64,000 nt of DNA, taken from NCBI RefSeq assembly GCF_900109855.1, contig NZ_FOBO01000009.1, positions 1 through 64,000 on the forward strand. The letters are read 5' to 3'. The position numbers were made by a program, and so were the translations under genes. Positions 53,687-62,138 of the stretch are shown here, in pieces; position 1 is the stretch's first letter; the number at the start of each line of letters is the position of its first letter. The DNA comes from Roseovarius tolerans. GTDB lineage: Bacteria; Pseudomonadota; Alphaproteobacteria; Rhodobacterales; Rhodobacteraceae. The notes beneath the pieces were generated by a model. It saw nothing but the letters and a program-made list of their open reading frames with translations. It was not told where the DNA came from and did not search any database.

Positions 53687-54733
53687 ATGCCCGGCGGCAT
53701 TCCGGAACCTTTGCTGATTGCGCTGTTCGGGTTCGGCGGTGGGCTGATCCTTGGCCTCGCGGCGCGCTTGGGGCGGTTCTGCACCCTTGGTGCGATCGAG
53801 GATTATCTCTATCAGCACAGCGACACGCGCCTGCGGATGTGGGGGCTGGCGATTGGCGTGGCGGGGCTGTCGGCCTTTGCCGCCGTGGCGCTCGGCGGGT
53901 TCGATATCGCGATGAACGCCTATTGGATCACGCCCTGGTCGCCGTTTGCGTCCATTTTGGGCGGGCTGCTCTTCGGGTATGGCATGTCGCTGGCCGGGAA
54001 TTGCGGCTTTGGCGCGCTGGCGCGATTCGGCGGCGGTGATCTGCGGTCTTTCGTGATCGTGCTGGTGATGGGAATTGCCGCCTATGCGATGATGTCGGGC
54101 CCGCTGGCGCGGCTGCGGATCATGGCGACCGAGGCCACCACGCCGGCGCTCGACACGCAAAGCTATGCCCAGATCGTCGAGCGCCTGACCGGGGTGCCGA
54201 TGATCTGGGCGGGGCTGCTCATTTCGGGCGGTATCGCACTTCTGGCGCTTGGCTCGCGCGGGTTCCTGCGCGATCGCCGGTCAATGCTCTGGGGTGCGCT
54301 GGTGGGGCTTGCCATCACCTCGGGTTGGGTCGGCACGTCATGGGTGGCGACGCATGGCTTCATGCTGCAACCGGTCCAGAGCCACACGTTTTCCGCACCG
54401 CTTGGCGAATCCATCCTGTTCCTGATGACCGCCAGTGGCGGCGGGCTCAGCTTTGGCGTGGCCTCGGTCTTCGGCGTGCTGGCGGGCGCGTTCTGTGGCA
54501 GTCTGATCAAGGGGCATTTCCGGTGGGAGGCCTGCGAGGACCCGCGCGAACTCAAGCGGCAGATCCTCGGCGCGGTCTGCATGGGCTTCGGCGCGGTGCT
54601 GGCCTTCGGTTGCACGGTGGGTCAAGGCATCTCGGCGTTTTCGGTGCTGTCGCTCAGCGCGCCGGTGACGTTTGCGGCGATCTTCGCGGGCGCGGCGCTC
54701 GGGTTGCGGCAACTGATCACGGGTTTTGCCTGA
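53687..54733 (+). CDS. soxT: YeeE/YedE transporter SoxT
   Basis: The 348-residue membrane protein has the YeeE/YedE cysteine sites ARLGRFCTLGA, AGNCGFGALAR and AFGCTVGQGIS. It directly follows soxR, the known place of soxT, and likely imports a sulfur signal or substrate. A paralogue lies at 41434-42498. Confidence 0.9.
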   Translation: MPGGIPEPLLIALFGFGGGLILGLAARLGRFCTLGAIEDYLYQHSDTRLRMWGLAIGVAGLSAFAAVALGGFDIAMNAYWITPWSPFASILGGLLFGYGMSLAGNCGFGALARFGGGDLRSFVIVLVMGIAAYAMMSGPLARLRIMATEATTPALDTQSYAQIVERLTGVPMIWAGLLISGGIALLALGSRGFLRDRRSMLWGALVGLAITSGWVGTSWVATHGFMLQPVQSHTFSAPLGESILFLMTASGGGLSFGVASVFGVLAGAFCGSLIKGHFRWEACEDPRELKRQILGAVCMGFGAVLAFGCTVGQGISAFSVLSLSAPVTFAAIFAGAALGLRQLITGFA

Positions 54734-55018
54734 AGGGGACCAAGCGGGGCGCGGCATCGATTTTGGCCTGGAGCTGGCGTTCGACTAAGCCTCGCCATTG
54801 CCAGGCCGCGGATTGGCGATCCTACGCTCTCTCAGCGCGCTTTATGTCTGCCAAATCCGAAAAACTCTAATCGGCGCGCTCACTTGGACAAATCGCCAGT
54901 CCGTGGGGGCGGCCTGGCGATGGCGCGGCGGCCTTCGGCCTTGTTCCGCGCCGGGTCTGCTGCGCAAAGGTGCGCTTCAGACCCAAATCCACCAAACCAG
55001 CACCACACCGTATCCGTC
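54734..55018. other. Intergenic region between convergent soxT and plsY
   Basis: A 285-base gap between convergent genes. I see no gene, only short GC-rich inverted repeats (for example GGCC-TTC-GGCC near 54932) and no clear T-run terminator. Confidence 0.5.
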
Positions 55019-55630
55019 TCACCCCTTCTGACCGATCTTCGGTTCGGTCCCTGCGTTGATCCGCGCGATGTTGTCGCGGTGTCGCCAGAAGATCAGCCCC
55101 GTCAGCAGCACCGCCAGCACCAAGGCCTCGCCATAGCCCATCAGCAGCACCCAGATCACCGACGAGGCAGCCGCCACCAGCGCGCCCATCGACGAGATCC
55201 GCGATAGCTTGGCCGCCGCCAGCCAGGTCACGCAACAGGCGATCCCTACCGGCCAAGCCAGCGCCAGCATGAGGCCGAGGAATGTCGCCACCCCCTTGCC
55301 GCCGCGAAACCCCAGCCAGACAGGGTAGCAATGGCCGACAAATGCCATGAGCGCGGCAAGCTGCACCGCGTCGCTCCCCGCATAGGCCCGCGCCAGCAGT
55401 ACCGCGACCGCGCCCTTGCCGCCATCGAGCAACAGTGTCAGCGCCGCCGCCGTCTTGTTGCCGGTGCGCAGCACATTGGTCGCGCCGATATTGCCAGAGC
55501 CGATGTCACGCAGGTTTCCCAACCCCATCAGGCGCGCCAGAACCATGCCGAAGGGGATCGAGCCAAGACCGTAGCCGATCGCGGCCCAGAGCAGAAGCAC
55601 GCTCAAATCGCTGTCAAAGGGGGGCATCAC
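55019..55630 (-). CDS. plsY: Glycerol-3-phosphate acyltransferase PlsY
   Basis: The 203-residue membrane protein has the PlsY motifs GYGLGSIPFGM, GSGNIGATNVLRTG, LLDGGKGAVAV and GFRGGKGVATFLG. It uses acyl-phosphate to start phospholipid synthesis. Start overlaps the PyrC-like stop by 4 bases. Confidence 0.96.
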   Translation of the reverse strand: MMPPFDSDLSVLLLWAAIGYGLGSIPFGMVLARLMGLGNLRDIGSGNIGATNVLRTGNKTAAALTLLLDGGKGAVAVLLARAYAGSDAVQLAALMAFVGHCYPVWLGFRGGKGVATFLGLMLALAWPVGIACCVTWLAAAKLSRISSMGALVAAASSVIWVLLMGYGEALVLAVLLTGLIFWRHRDNIARINAGTEPKIGQKG

Positions 55631-56907
55631 TCGGCCTCGTATACGCGGGTTCCGGCAACATAGGTCGCGGTGACCCTACCCTGTAGCCGCGCCCCGTCAA
55701 AGGGGGTGTTCTTGGATTTCGAGTTCAGCGCGAACCGATCCAGCACGAAGGGCTTGCCCGGATCAAAGAGCACAAGATCAGCCGGTGCGCCCTTGGTCAG
55801 CCGACCACAGGACAGCCCCAGCCGTTTCGCGGGGTTGAGCGACATCGCCCGCCAGAGCGTCGGCAGATCGAGCGCCTCGGCATGATAAAGCCTGAGTGCG
55901 GCGGGCAACAACGTCTCGAGCGCCACCGCCCCGCTCGCCGCCGCCTCGAAGGGCAGGCGCTTGCTTTCCTCGTCCTGCGGGGTGTGCATCGAGGAAATGA
56001 TGTCAATCAGCCCCTCGCGCAGCGCCTCGATCACCTCCTGCCGGTCCTCCTCGGAGCGCAGCGGCGGCTTGACCTTGAAGAAGGTGCGGTAGTCCGACAC
56101 GTCAAGCTCGTTCAGCGTCAGGTGGTGGATCGAGGTGCCTGCGGTGATATCCAGCCCGTTGCGCTTGGCCCGTTTCAGGGCGGGAAGCGCGCGCGCCGTG
56201 GTGATCTGATCGGCGTGATAGCGCGCGCCGGTCATCTCCAACAGCGCGATGTCCCGGTCGAGCCCCATCCGCTCGGCCATCGGCGAGACCGCAGGCAGGC
56301 CGCGCAGACTGGCGAACTTTCCGGAGGTCGCGGACGCCCCCGCGCTCAGCCCCGGATCTTGTGGGTGCCCGATCACCAATGCGCCTAGGCTGCGCGCATA
56401 GCTCAACGCGCGGCTCAGCACCTTGGTGTCGCGCACCACGTGGTCGCAATCGGTAAACGCTACGGCACCTGCGTCCATCAGAAAGCCGATCTCGACCATC
56501 TCACGCCCCTCGCGCCCCTTGGTCAGCGCGGCCATAGGCAGGACATTCACCGGGGCCGCCTCATTGGCGCGGCGCTCCACGAATTCGAGCACCTCTGGCG
56601 TGTCGATGGCAGGCAGCGTGTCGGGCCGGGTGGCCATGGTGGTGACGCCCCCCGCCGCCGCCGCGAGACCGGCGGAGCGATAGCTTTCCTTGTGCCGCTC
56701 GCCCGGCTCGCAGACCTTGACCCCGATATCGACGATACCGGGCGCGAGACACTGCCCGGCGCAATCAATCACAGTCTCGGCCTGCGGCCCCTCATCCCCG
56801 GTGCCGCGCGCGGCGATCACGCCCTTTTGGATCAACAGCCAGCCAAGCGTATCCGTCCCCGCCTCGGGGTCGATCAGGCGGGCATTGGTGAAAACGTTTG
56901 TAGTCAT
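55627..56907 (-). CDS. pyrC: Dihydroorotase-like protein, probably non-catalytic (PyrC'/PyrX type)
   Basis: The 426-residue amidohydrolase-fold protein matches dihydroorotases over its length, and databases would call it PyrC. However, the metal motif D-x-H-x-H (usually DMHVHLREPG) reads DIGVKVCEPG at residues 60-69, the paired H..H after the sixth strand reads RYHADQ, and TDHAPH with the catalytic Asp reads SSMHTPQ. These losses match the inactive dihydroorotase-like partners (PyrC'/PyrX) that support aspartate carbamoyltransferase assembly in Pseudomonas. pyrB is in the same operon. An active dihydroorotase is then needed elsewhere in the genome. Confidence 0.85.
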   Translation of the reverse strand: MTTNVFTNARLIDPEAGTDTLGWLLIQKGVIAARGTGDEGPQAETVIDCAGQCLAPGIVDIGVKVCEPGERHKESYRSAGLAAAAGGVTTMATRPDTLPAIDTPEVLEFVERRANEAAPVNVLPMAALTKGREGREMVEIGFLMDAGAVAFTDCDHVVRDTKVLSRALSYARSLGALVIGHPQDPGLSAGASATSGKFASLRGLPAVSPMAERMGLDRDIALLEMTGARYHADQITTARALPALKRAKRNGLDITAGTSIHHLTLNELDVSDYRTFFKVKPPLRSEEDRQEVIEALREGLIDIISSMHTPQDEESKRLPFEAAASGAVALETLLPAALRLYHAEALDLPTLWRAMSLNPAKRLGLSCGRLTKGAPADLVLFDPGKPFVLDRFALNSKSKNTPFDGARLQGRVTATYVAGTRVYEAE

Positions 56908-57879
56908 TCAATCATCCTCACGAACATCACGCCTGTCTAACCGTGTCACATGCGGATGAAATACCTCGCGCATGCGAACAGCATTCCGAACCAGCCATTC
57001 ATGCTGACGCGGCCATTCCGCTTCATTCGCGATATCTGCTTTCAGGAGATGGCAAATCCGGGCGTCTTGCTTTTCCGGCAAACCTTGCCACTCGAGAGCC
57101 GAGCCGAAAGCGGTATCCAGTTCCGGTTTTCGTGCTTCAAGTGCCGCGAAATCCTGCTTGGCCCACTTTCCTGCCAGATAGATCTCGACCCGCACCCAGT
57201 TTTCTCGCGTGTTCATCGCCATATTCAAACCAACGCCCGTCTTACCGATTCCATGTGACAGCCAGGACTGCGCAGGTGCGGATACCGGGCGCATCGGCCC
57301 GCCATTCTGCGCTAATAGCGCTTGCACGCCGTTCCAGTAGCGTTGCTGCAAGGCGCGCGTGGGGGTCAGGGTATCTTCGACGGTTCTTTTCGCAGCGGCA
57401 GTGTTCCGTGACCAGTCGTTCGGCTTGCTAACGACGTTGAACTTGGGCGCGGCCGGGCTGTCGCCGATGCGCCAGAGCTCCACCTCCAGCGCAAAGAACC
57501 GCACTTCGGTATCAGTGATCTCGTTGAGCCAGTCCATGGCCGCCCGGTGCTCATCAGCCACCCGCGCCGCGATCCAGACAATCGTAACCGCATCCAGCCC
57601 TGCCGCGTAGGTCATCAACTGTCCCAGGTGCGTGTGATCGGTCCGCTCAAGTTGGTTTTCCACCAGAACCCAGCGGTCCGAGAGCGTGTTCTTGCACAGG
57701 ATATCGGCGCGAAACGGCCCGACATTCTGCTCGACCGCCTCTAGCTCAAGGTCGATCTCGAGGGTTTCCCCCAAGAGCGCGAGATTGTCTTCACGCGCGA
57801 GCCACGGTGTGAAGTCCTGCGCCTCCGATTGCCAAATGTCGCGCAATTCAACCCTGTTCAGTCTGCCCAGTTCACTCAT
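56908..57879 (-). CDS. DUF4268 protein with PD-(D/E)xK-like nuclease region
   Basis: The 323-residue protein has an N-terminal domain with FRADILCKNTLSDRWVLVEN followed by QLERTDHTHLGQLMTYAAGL; the D...ExQ spacing and QL-x-K/R-TDH-x-HLGQL pattern look like a PD-(D/E)xK nuclease core. A DUF4268-type C-terminal domain follows. Related proteins often sit near restriction or defence genes, but function is unknown. ATG 57879 overlaps the stop of the microprotein gene. Its base composition appears a little less GC-rich than that of its operon neighbours. Confidence 0.75.
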   Translation of the reverse strand: MSELGRLNRVELRDIWQSEAQDFTPWLAREDNLALLGETLEIDLELEAVEQNVGPFRADILCKNTLSDRWVLVENQLERTDHTHLGQLMTYAAGLDAVTIVWIAARVADEHRAAMDWLNEITDTEVRFFALEVELWRIGDSPAAPKFNVVSKPNDWSRNTAAAKRTVEDTLTPTRALQQRYWNGVQALLAQNGGPMRPVSAPAQSWLSHGIGKTGVGLNMAMNTRENWVRVEIYLAGKWAKQDFAALEARKPELDTAFGSALEWQGLPEKQDARICHLLKADIANEAEWPRQHEWLVRNAVRMREVFHPHVTRLDRRDVREDD

Positions 57880-57977
57880 CCCGCCACCCATACCATTACG
57901 ACCGTGAGCGCAACGATTACCAGCAGCGCCAGCATGGCGATCTTGCCGGATATGCGCGGATCTTTTGGTTCCTGCAT
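57876..57977 (-). CDS. 33-residue membrane microprotein
   Basis: From ATG 57977 the frame encodes 33 residues: a polar start (MQEPKDPRISGK) and one transmembrane helix (about 14-32). A strong Shine-Dalgarno (GGAGGG, which overlaps the upstream stop) lies 7 bases before it and its stop overlaps the DUF4268 start (ATGA), so it is very probably translated. Too short for normal ORF listings. Function unknown. Confidence 0.65.
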   Translation of the reverse strand: MQEPKDPRISGKIAMLALLVIVALTVVMVWVAG

Positions 57978-57980
57978 CGC

Positions 57981-58433
57981 TCAGCCCTCCTTCAGACCGG
58001 CGGCGGCGCGAAGGCGGGCCTCGACGCCCGTACGGTCGGCCTGATACTTGATCAGGTGCTTGTCCCCGGCGGCGGTGATCACTTGCACAGCACTACCCAG
58101 CCCGCGCACCGTCTTGATCTCGGCCAGCCGCACCGCGCGCGTCTGCGGGCCAAGGAGACGATGATCTGTCAGGTCCCACCGCGCCTTGAGCTCGTCCGAG
58201 GCCACGTAACCCGCCCGCACGGCGATGGCGGCCAGCCCGCCGACCGCCCCGGTCCAGGCATGCGGATTGCCGACGGCCCAGAGCACGGCCATGCCCAACG
58301 CCATGGCCCCCGCCGCCAGCCACGCATGATCGCGCCAATAGGTCGCGCGGTCGGGATGAAAGCTGTGCAGCACCTTCTCGCCCTCGGCCAGGGCCGTGGT
58401 CGGCGTCATGGAATGAATGAGCCCCTCGCTCAT
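57981..58433 (-). CDS. Bacterial PH-like domain membrane protein
   Basis: The 150-residue protein has two adjacent transmembrane helices (about 37-75) followed by a PH-like domain with the pattern WDLTDHRLLGPQTRAVRLAEI and KHLIKYQAD, resembling YdbS/bPH proteins. Start overlaps the previous stop by 4 bases. Function unknown. Confidence 0.75.
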   Translation of the reverse strand: MSEGLIHSMTPTTALAEGEKVLHSFHPDRATYWRDHAWLAAGAMALGMAVLWAVGNPHAWTGAVGGLAAIAVRAGYVASDELKARWDLTDHRLLGPQTRAVRLAEIKTVRGLGSAVQVITAAGDKHLIKYQADRTGVEARLRAAAGLKEG

Positions 58434-58960
58434 GATCCACCCATCAGCACGAGCACCAGCACGGCTACCGCGATCAGCAACGCGACCAGCGCCAGCGCCG
58501 CCCGGCGCATGCCGCGCGGGGTCTCGCTTGGCGCGCCCGTGCCCGCCACCGTGCCATGCGCGCCGCCCGCCGGAAGCGGGTCGAAACTGACCGGGGTCAC
58601 GTCTTCCTCGAACCGGCCCACGAGACGCAGAGCGCCGCCCACGCGCATCTTCATTGCCTGCCCCTGAAAGGCCCGCGAGGGCAGGATCAGCACGCGGCCT
58701 TTCAGCTCATCGAGCTGCCCGCGCATATCCTTGAGGTCAGCCTCGGCGATGCCGTGTCCCTCGGTCAGATAGGCCGACAGCGACATGTCCTGAAGGTCGG
58801 TCAGGTCGAACAGCTCGATCTCCTCTGAGCGCAGCTTGCCCTCGGTGCCCAGAGCCTCCAGCACTGCGGCATCCTCCAAAGGCGCACCCGCCTCCTCGAC
58901 CACGGAGAAGACCCGCACCACATGCGCCTCCTGCGCGGGGATATCGAGCACCGTGCTCAT
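58430..58960 (-). CDS. Hypothetical tail-anchored membrane protein
   Basis: The 176-residue protein is soluble up to about residue 150 and ends in a single C-terminal helix ([20 protein letters not shown]). The N-terminal part (alpha/beta, acidic) carries [11 protein letters not shown] and [13 protein letters not shown] strands. I do not recognise it beyond being adjacent to pyrB. Its start overlaps the pyrB stop (4 bases). Confidence 0.7.
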   Translation of the reverse strand: MSTVLDIPAQEAHVVRVFSVVEEAGAPLEDAAVLEALGTEGKLRSEEIELFDLTDLQDMSLSAYLTEGHGIAEADLKDMRGQLDELKGRVLILPSRAFQGQAMKMRVGGALRLVGRFEEDVTPVSFDPLPAGGAHGTVAGTGAPSETPRGMRRAALALVALLIAVAVLVLVLMGGS

Positions 58961-59898
58961 GCCGCGCGCCGCGCCCGCAGGCCCTGCGCCAGAAGGTCCA
59001 TCGCCGCCATACGCACCGCGACGCCCATCTCGACCTGATCCTGAATGACCGAGCGGTTGATGTCGTCGGCAATCTCGCCGTCGATCTCGACGCCCCTGTT
59101 CATCGGGCCGGGATGCATCACGATGGCATCCTCCTTGGCATAGGCCAGCTTCTCGGCATCGAGCCCGAAACGGTGGTAATATTCACGCTCGGACGGGATG
59201 AACCCACCATCCATCCGCTCTCGCTGAAGCCGTAGCATCATCACCACGTCAACGCCTTCAAGGCCTGCGCGCATGTCGTCAAAGACCTCGACCCCGAACG
59301 CCTCGATCCCGGTGGGCATCAGCGTTGGCGGGCCAATGAGGCGCACGCGGTTTTCCATCTTGCCCAGAAGGATGATGTTCGAGCGCGCCACGCGGCTATG
59401 CGCGATATCCCCGCAGATCGCGATGCTCAGCCGGTGCAACCGTCCCTTGGCACGGCGGATCGTCAGCGCATCCAGGAGCGCCTGCGTGGGATGCTCGTGC
59501 CGCCCGTCGCCCGCGTTCAAGACCGCGCAACGCACCTTTTGCGCCAGAAGGTCCACCGCGCCCGATTGCGGATGCCGCACCACCAGCAGATCGGGATGCA
59601 TTGCGTTGAGCGTCATCGCCGTGTCGATCAGCGTCTCGCCCTTCTTAATGGAACTGGCCTGCATCGCCATGTTCATCACATCCGCGCCCAGCCGCTTGCC
59701 CGCCAGCTCGAAACTGGCCTGCGTGCGGGTGGAGTTTTCGAAAAACATGTTGATCTGCGTGAGACCCACCAGCGCGTCGGCATGCTTGGCATCGCTGCGG
59801 TTGAGCGTGACGTACTCTTCGGCCAGATCAAGGATCGCGGTGATATCCCCTTGCGACAGCGGCTCGATCCCCAAGAGATGCGCGTGCGGAAATGTCAT
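58957..59898 (-). CDS. pyrB: Aspartate carbamoyltransferase catalytic subunit
   Basis: The 313-residue enzyme has the carbamoyl-phosphate loop [35 protein letters not shown] and the aspartate-binding MLRLQRERM region. It makes N-carbamoyl-aspartate for pyrimidines. ATG 59898 is used because the family begins MTFPHxHLL; the frame is open far upstream. First gene of the seven-gene operon down to plsY. No pyrI is present, in line with a PyrB/PyrC' complex. Confidence 0.96.
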   Translation of the reverse strand: MTFPHAHLLGIEPLSQGDITAILDLAEEYVTLNRSDAKHADALVGLTQINMFFENSTRTQASFELAGKRLGADVMNMAMQASSIKKGETLIDTAMTLNAMHPDLLVVRHPQSGAVDLLAQKVRCAVLNAGDGRHEHPTQALLDALTIRRAKGRLHRLSIAICGDIAHSRVARSNIILLGKMENRVRLIGPPTLMPTGIEAFGVEVFDDMRAGLEGVDVVMMLRLQRERMDGGFIPSEREYYHRFGLDAEKLAYAKEDAIVMHPGPMNRGVEIDGEIADDINRSVIQDQVEMGVAVRMAAMDLLAQGLRARRAA

Positions 59899-60072
59899 GC
59901 TGTCCTCCGACCGGTTTCTTGCCTTGTAAGACCCCGGCCCGTTCGGGGCAAGGCGGGGATTGACGGCACAGTGCCGCTTCACCTTTCCAGACATACTCGA
60001 AATTCGCAGCGTGGGAACCGCAACGATCATCGCCCCTTTTCCACCGCGCCTGCGCGGGATAGCCTCACGCGC

Positions 60073-60867
60073 ATGGAATCGCCCCTGAACCCCGAGACAG
60101 CCCTTGCCAGCCTTGCCTGGCAAATCGAGCTTGGCGCGACCGAAGCGATCGGCGATGCGCCGGTCAATCGTTATGAGCTGCCCGAGAAATCTGCGAAACC
60201 TGCCGCCAAGCCGGACACCGCAACGGCCACGCCCGAGAGCCCCGCGGCAAAGGCCGAGGCCGACCCGTTGACGGCGGCGACAGCCGCCGCAGCGGTCGCT
60301 CCCACACTCGACGCGCTGCGCGCGGCACTTGCCGCCTATCCGCATTGCGATCTGCGGCGCGGCGCGCGCAATCTGGTGTTCTGCGACGGCCACCCCGCCG
60401 CACGACTGATGATCATCGGCGAGGCGCCGGGCCGCGACGAGGATATCCAGGGCAAGCCCTTCGTGGGACGTGCCGGGCAGTTGCTCGACCGGATGTTCGA
60501 CGCCATTGGCCTGTCGCGCGGGGCCGAGACGCCCGAGGCTGCGCTTTATATCTCCAATATCCTGCCATGGCGGCCGCCGCAGAACCGCGACCCGAATGCC
60601 GACGAGATCGCCATGATGCGCCCGTTCATGGCCCGCCATGTGGAACTGGCCAATCCCGAGATGATCGTGCTGATGGGAAATATCAGCTGCGAGGCGGGGC
60701 TGGGCAAGCGCGGCATCACGCGGCTGCGCGGACAATGGACCGAAGCCTATGGCAAACCCGCCCTGCCGATGTTCCACCCGGCCTACCTGCTGCGCACCCC
60801 TTCGGCCAAGCGCGAGGCCTGGGCCGATCTTCTGGCGCTCAAGGCGCGGCTTGCGGGGCGGGCATGA
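60073..60867 (+). CDS. Uracil-DNA glycosylase superfamily protein, Fe-S-less family-4-like
   Basis: The 264-residue protein has an Ala/Pro-rich N-terminal region (about 1-85) and a UDG domain with motif [20 protein letters not shown] and [14 protein letters not shown]. Family 4 enzymes hold a 4Fe-4S cluster with four cysteines; here the expected positions read NILPWRPP and EIAMMRPF, without cysteine. It resembles a Rhizobiales subgroup (for example BdiUng of Bradyrhizobium, recalled) that lacks the cluster. Stop overlaps the LysE start (ATGA). Confidence 0.87.
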   Translation: MESPLNPETALASLAWQIELGATEAIGDAPVNRYELPEKSAKPAAKPDTATATPESPAAKAEADPLTAATAAAAVAPTLDALRAALAAYPHCDLRRGARNLVFCDGHPAARLMIIGEAPGRDEDIQGKPFVGRAGQLLDRMFDAIGLSRGAETPEAALYISNILPWRPPQNRDPNADEIAMMRPFMARHVELANPEMIVLMGNISCEAGLGKRGITRLRGQWTEAYGKPALPMFHPAYLLRTPSAKREAWADLLALKARLAGRA

Positions 60868-61484
60868 TCGTCGACCCGCTGACCCTGCTAGCGTTTATTC
60901 CCGCCGCCCTCGCACTCAACCTGACGCCGGGGGCGGACATGATGTTCTGCCTCGGGCTCGGGTTGCGGGCAGGCCCGCGCCCCGCCATCGCCGCGAGCGC
61001 GGGCATCTCGGCGGGCGGTATCGTGCATGTCACGCTGGCGGGGCTGGGCCTTGCCGCCCTGATCGCCGCCCTGCCACTGGCGCTCGACGTGATCCGCTGG
61101 CTTGGCGTGGGCTACCTGCTGTGGCTGGCATGGGGCGCGCTGCGTCAGGGGCCGATGCGCCCCAACGCGCCACATCTCGGCGCCGCCCGCGCCTTTCGCG
61201 AGGGCATGCTGGTGAACCTGCTGAATCCCAAGGTGATCCTGTTCGTGCTGGCCTTCGTGCCGCAATTTATCGACCCCGCCCGCGCCATCCTGCCGCAATT
61301 CCTGATCTACGGCCTCGTGCTGGCTGTGGGCGGGTTTTTCATCAACGGCGCGGTCGGCGTCTTTGCAGGCGGTGTCGGCCGCCGCCTTGCCACCTCGGCG
61401 CGGTTCAATCGCGGGCTGGGCTATGCCTCGGCCGCGATCTTCACGGCACTCGCCGCCCGTCTCGCCCTCATGTCCCGGAGTTAA
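60864..61484 (+). CDS. LysE-family translocator (amino-acid or metabolite exporter)
   Basis: The 206-residue membrane protein has six helices and [14 protein letters not shown] near the N-terminus plus [22 protein letters not shown], the LysE/RhtB signatures. Substrate unknown. Translationally coupled to the glycosylase gene. Confidence 0.92.
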   Translation: MIVDPLTLLAFIPAALALNLTPGADMMFCLGLGLRAGPRPAIAASAGISAGGIVHVTLAGLGLAALIAALPLALDVIRWLGVGYLLWLAWGALRQGPMRPNAPHLGAARAFREGMLVNLLNPKVILFVLAFVPQFIDPARAILPQFLIYGLVLAVGGFFINGAVGVFAGGVGRRLATSARFNRGLGYASAAIFTALAARLALMSRS

Positions 61485-61490
61485 CCAATC

Positions 61491-62033
61491 ATGTCCCGCA
61501 TTGACGACACCAAGGATTTCATCCCCGTCCGGATCGCCGTTCTCACCGTGTCGGACACCCGCGACATGGCCGATGACCGCTCAGGCGACACGCTGGTCAA
61601 GCGGCTTGAGGCGGCGGGCCATATCCTTGCCGACCGGATGATCGTGCGCGACGAGCGCGACCAGATCGCCGATCAGCTGCGCGAATGGGTGGCAAGCCCG
61701 GAGGTGGACGTGGTGATCTCGACCGGCGGCACCGGCCTTACCGGTCGCGACGTTACGGTCGAGGCGCATCGCGATGTCTACGAGAAAGAAATCGACGCGT
61801 TCGGCACGGTTTTCACCATGGTCTCGATGCAGAAAATCGGCACCTCGGCGATCCAGAGCCGCGCCACGGGCGGCGTCGCGGGCGGAACATATCTCTTTGC
61901 CCTGCCCGGTAGCCCCGGTGCCTGCAAGGACGCGTGGGACGAGATCCTGAGCTTTCAACTGGACTACCGCCACCGCCCCTGCAACTTTGTCGAGATAATG
62001 CCACGGCTCGACGAGCATCAGCGCCGGAAATGA
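61491..62033 (+). CDS. moaB: Molybdenum cofactor biosynthesis protein MoaB
   Basis: The 180-residue protein has the MoCF_biosynth fold with STGGTGLTGRDVT and FALPGSPGACKDAWDEI. It adenylylates molybdopterin. SoxC in this window is one molybdoenzyme that needs the cofactor. Confidence 0.94.
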   Translation: MSRIDDTKDFIPVRIAVLTVSDTRDMADDRSGDTLVKRLEAAGHILADRMIVRDERDQIADQLREWVASPEVDVVISTGGTGLTGRDVTVEAHRDVYEKEIDAFGTVFTMVSMQKIGTSAIQSRATGGVAGGTYLFALPGSPGACKDAWDEILSFQLDYRHRPCNFVEIMPRLDEHQRRK

Positions 62034-62138
62034 GTGCGCCCTGCGTATAACCCTCCCGTGACTTGGCATTTGGCCCTGCGCGGTTAAATGTAGTCCATCC
62101 GCCAGCCAGTCGGGCCGGTTATTTGAGAGTGGCATGCC

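Noticed and set aside
54798-55031. 77-codon plus-strand frame in the soxT-plsY gap
   Set aside because: No Shine-Dalgarno, no recognisable features, and it overlaps the end of plsY.
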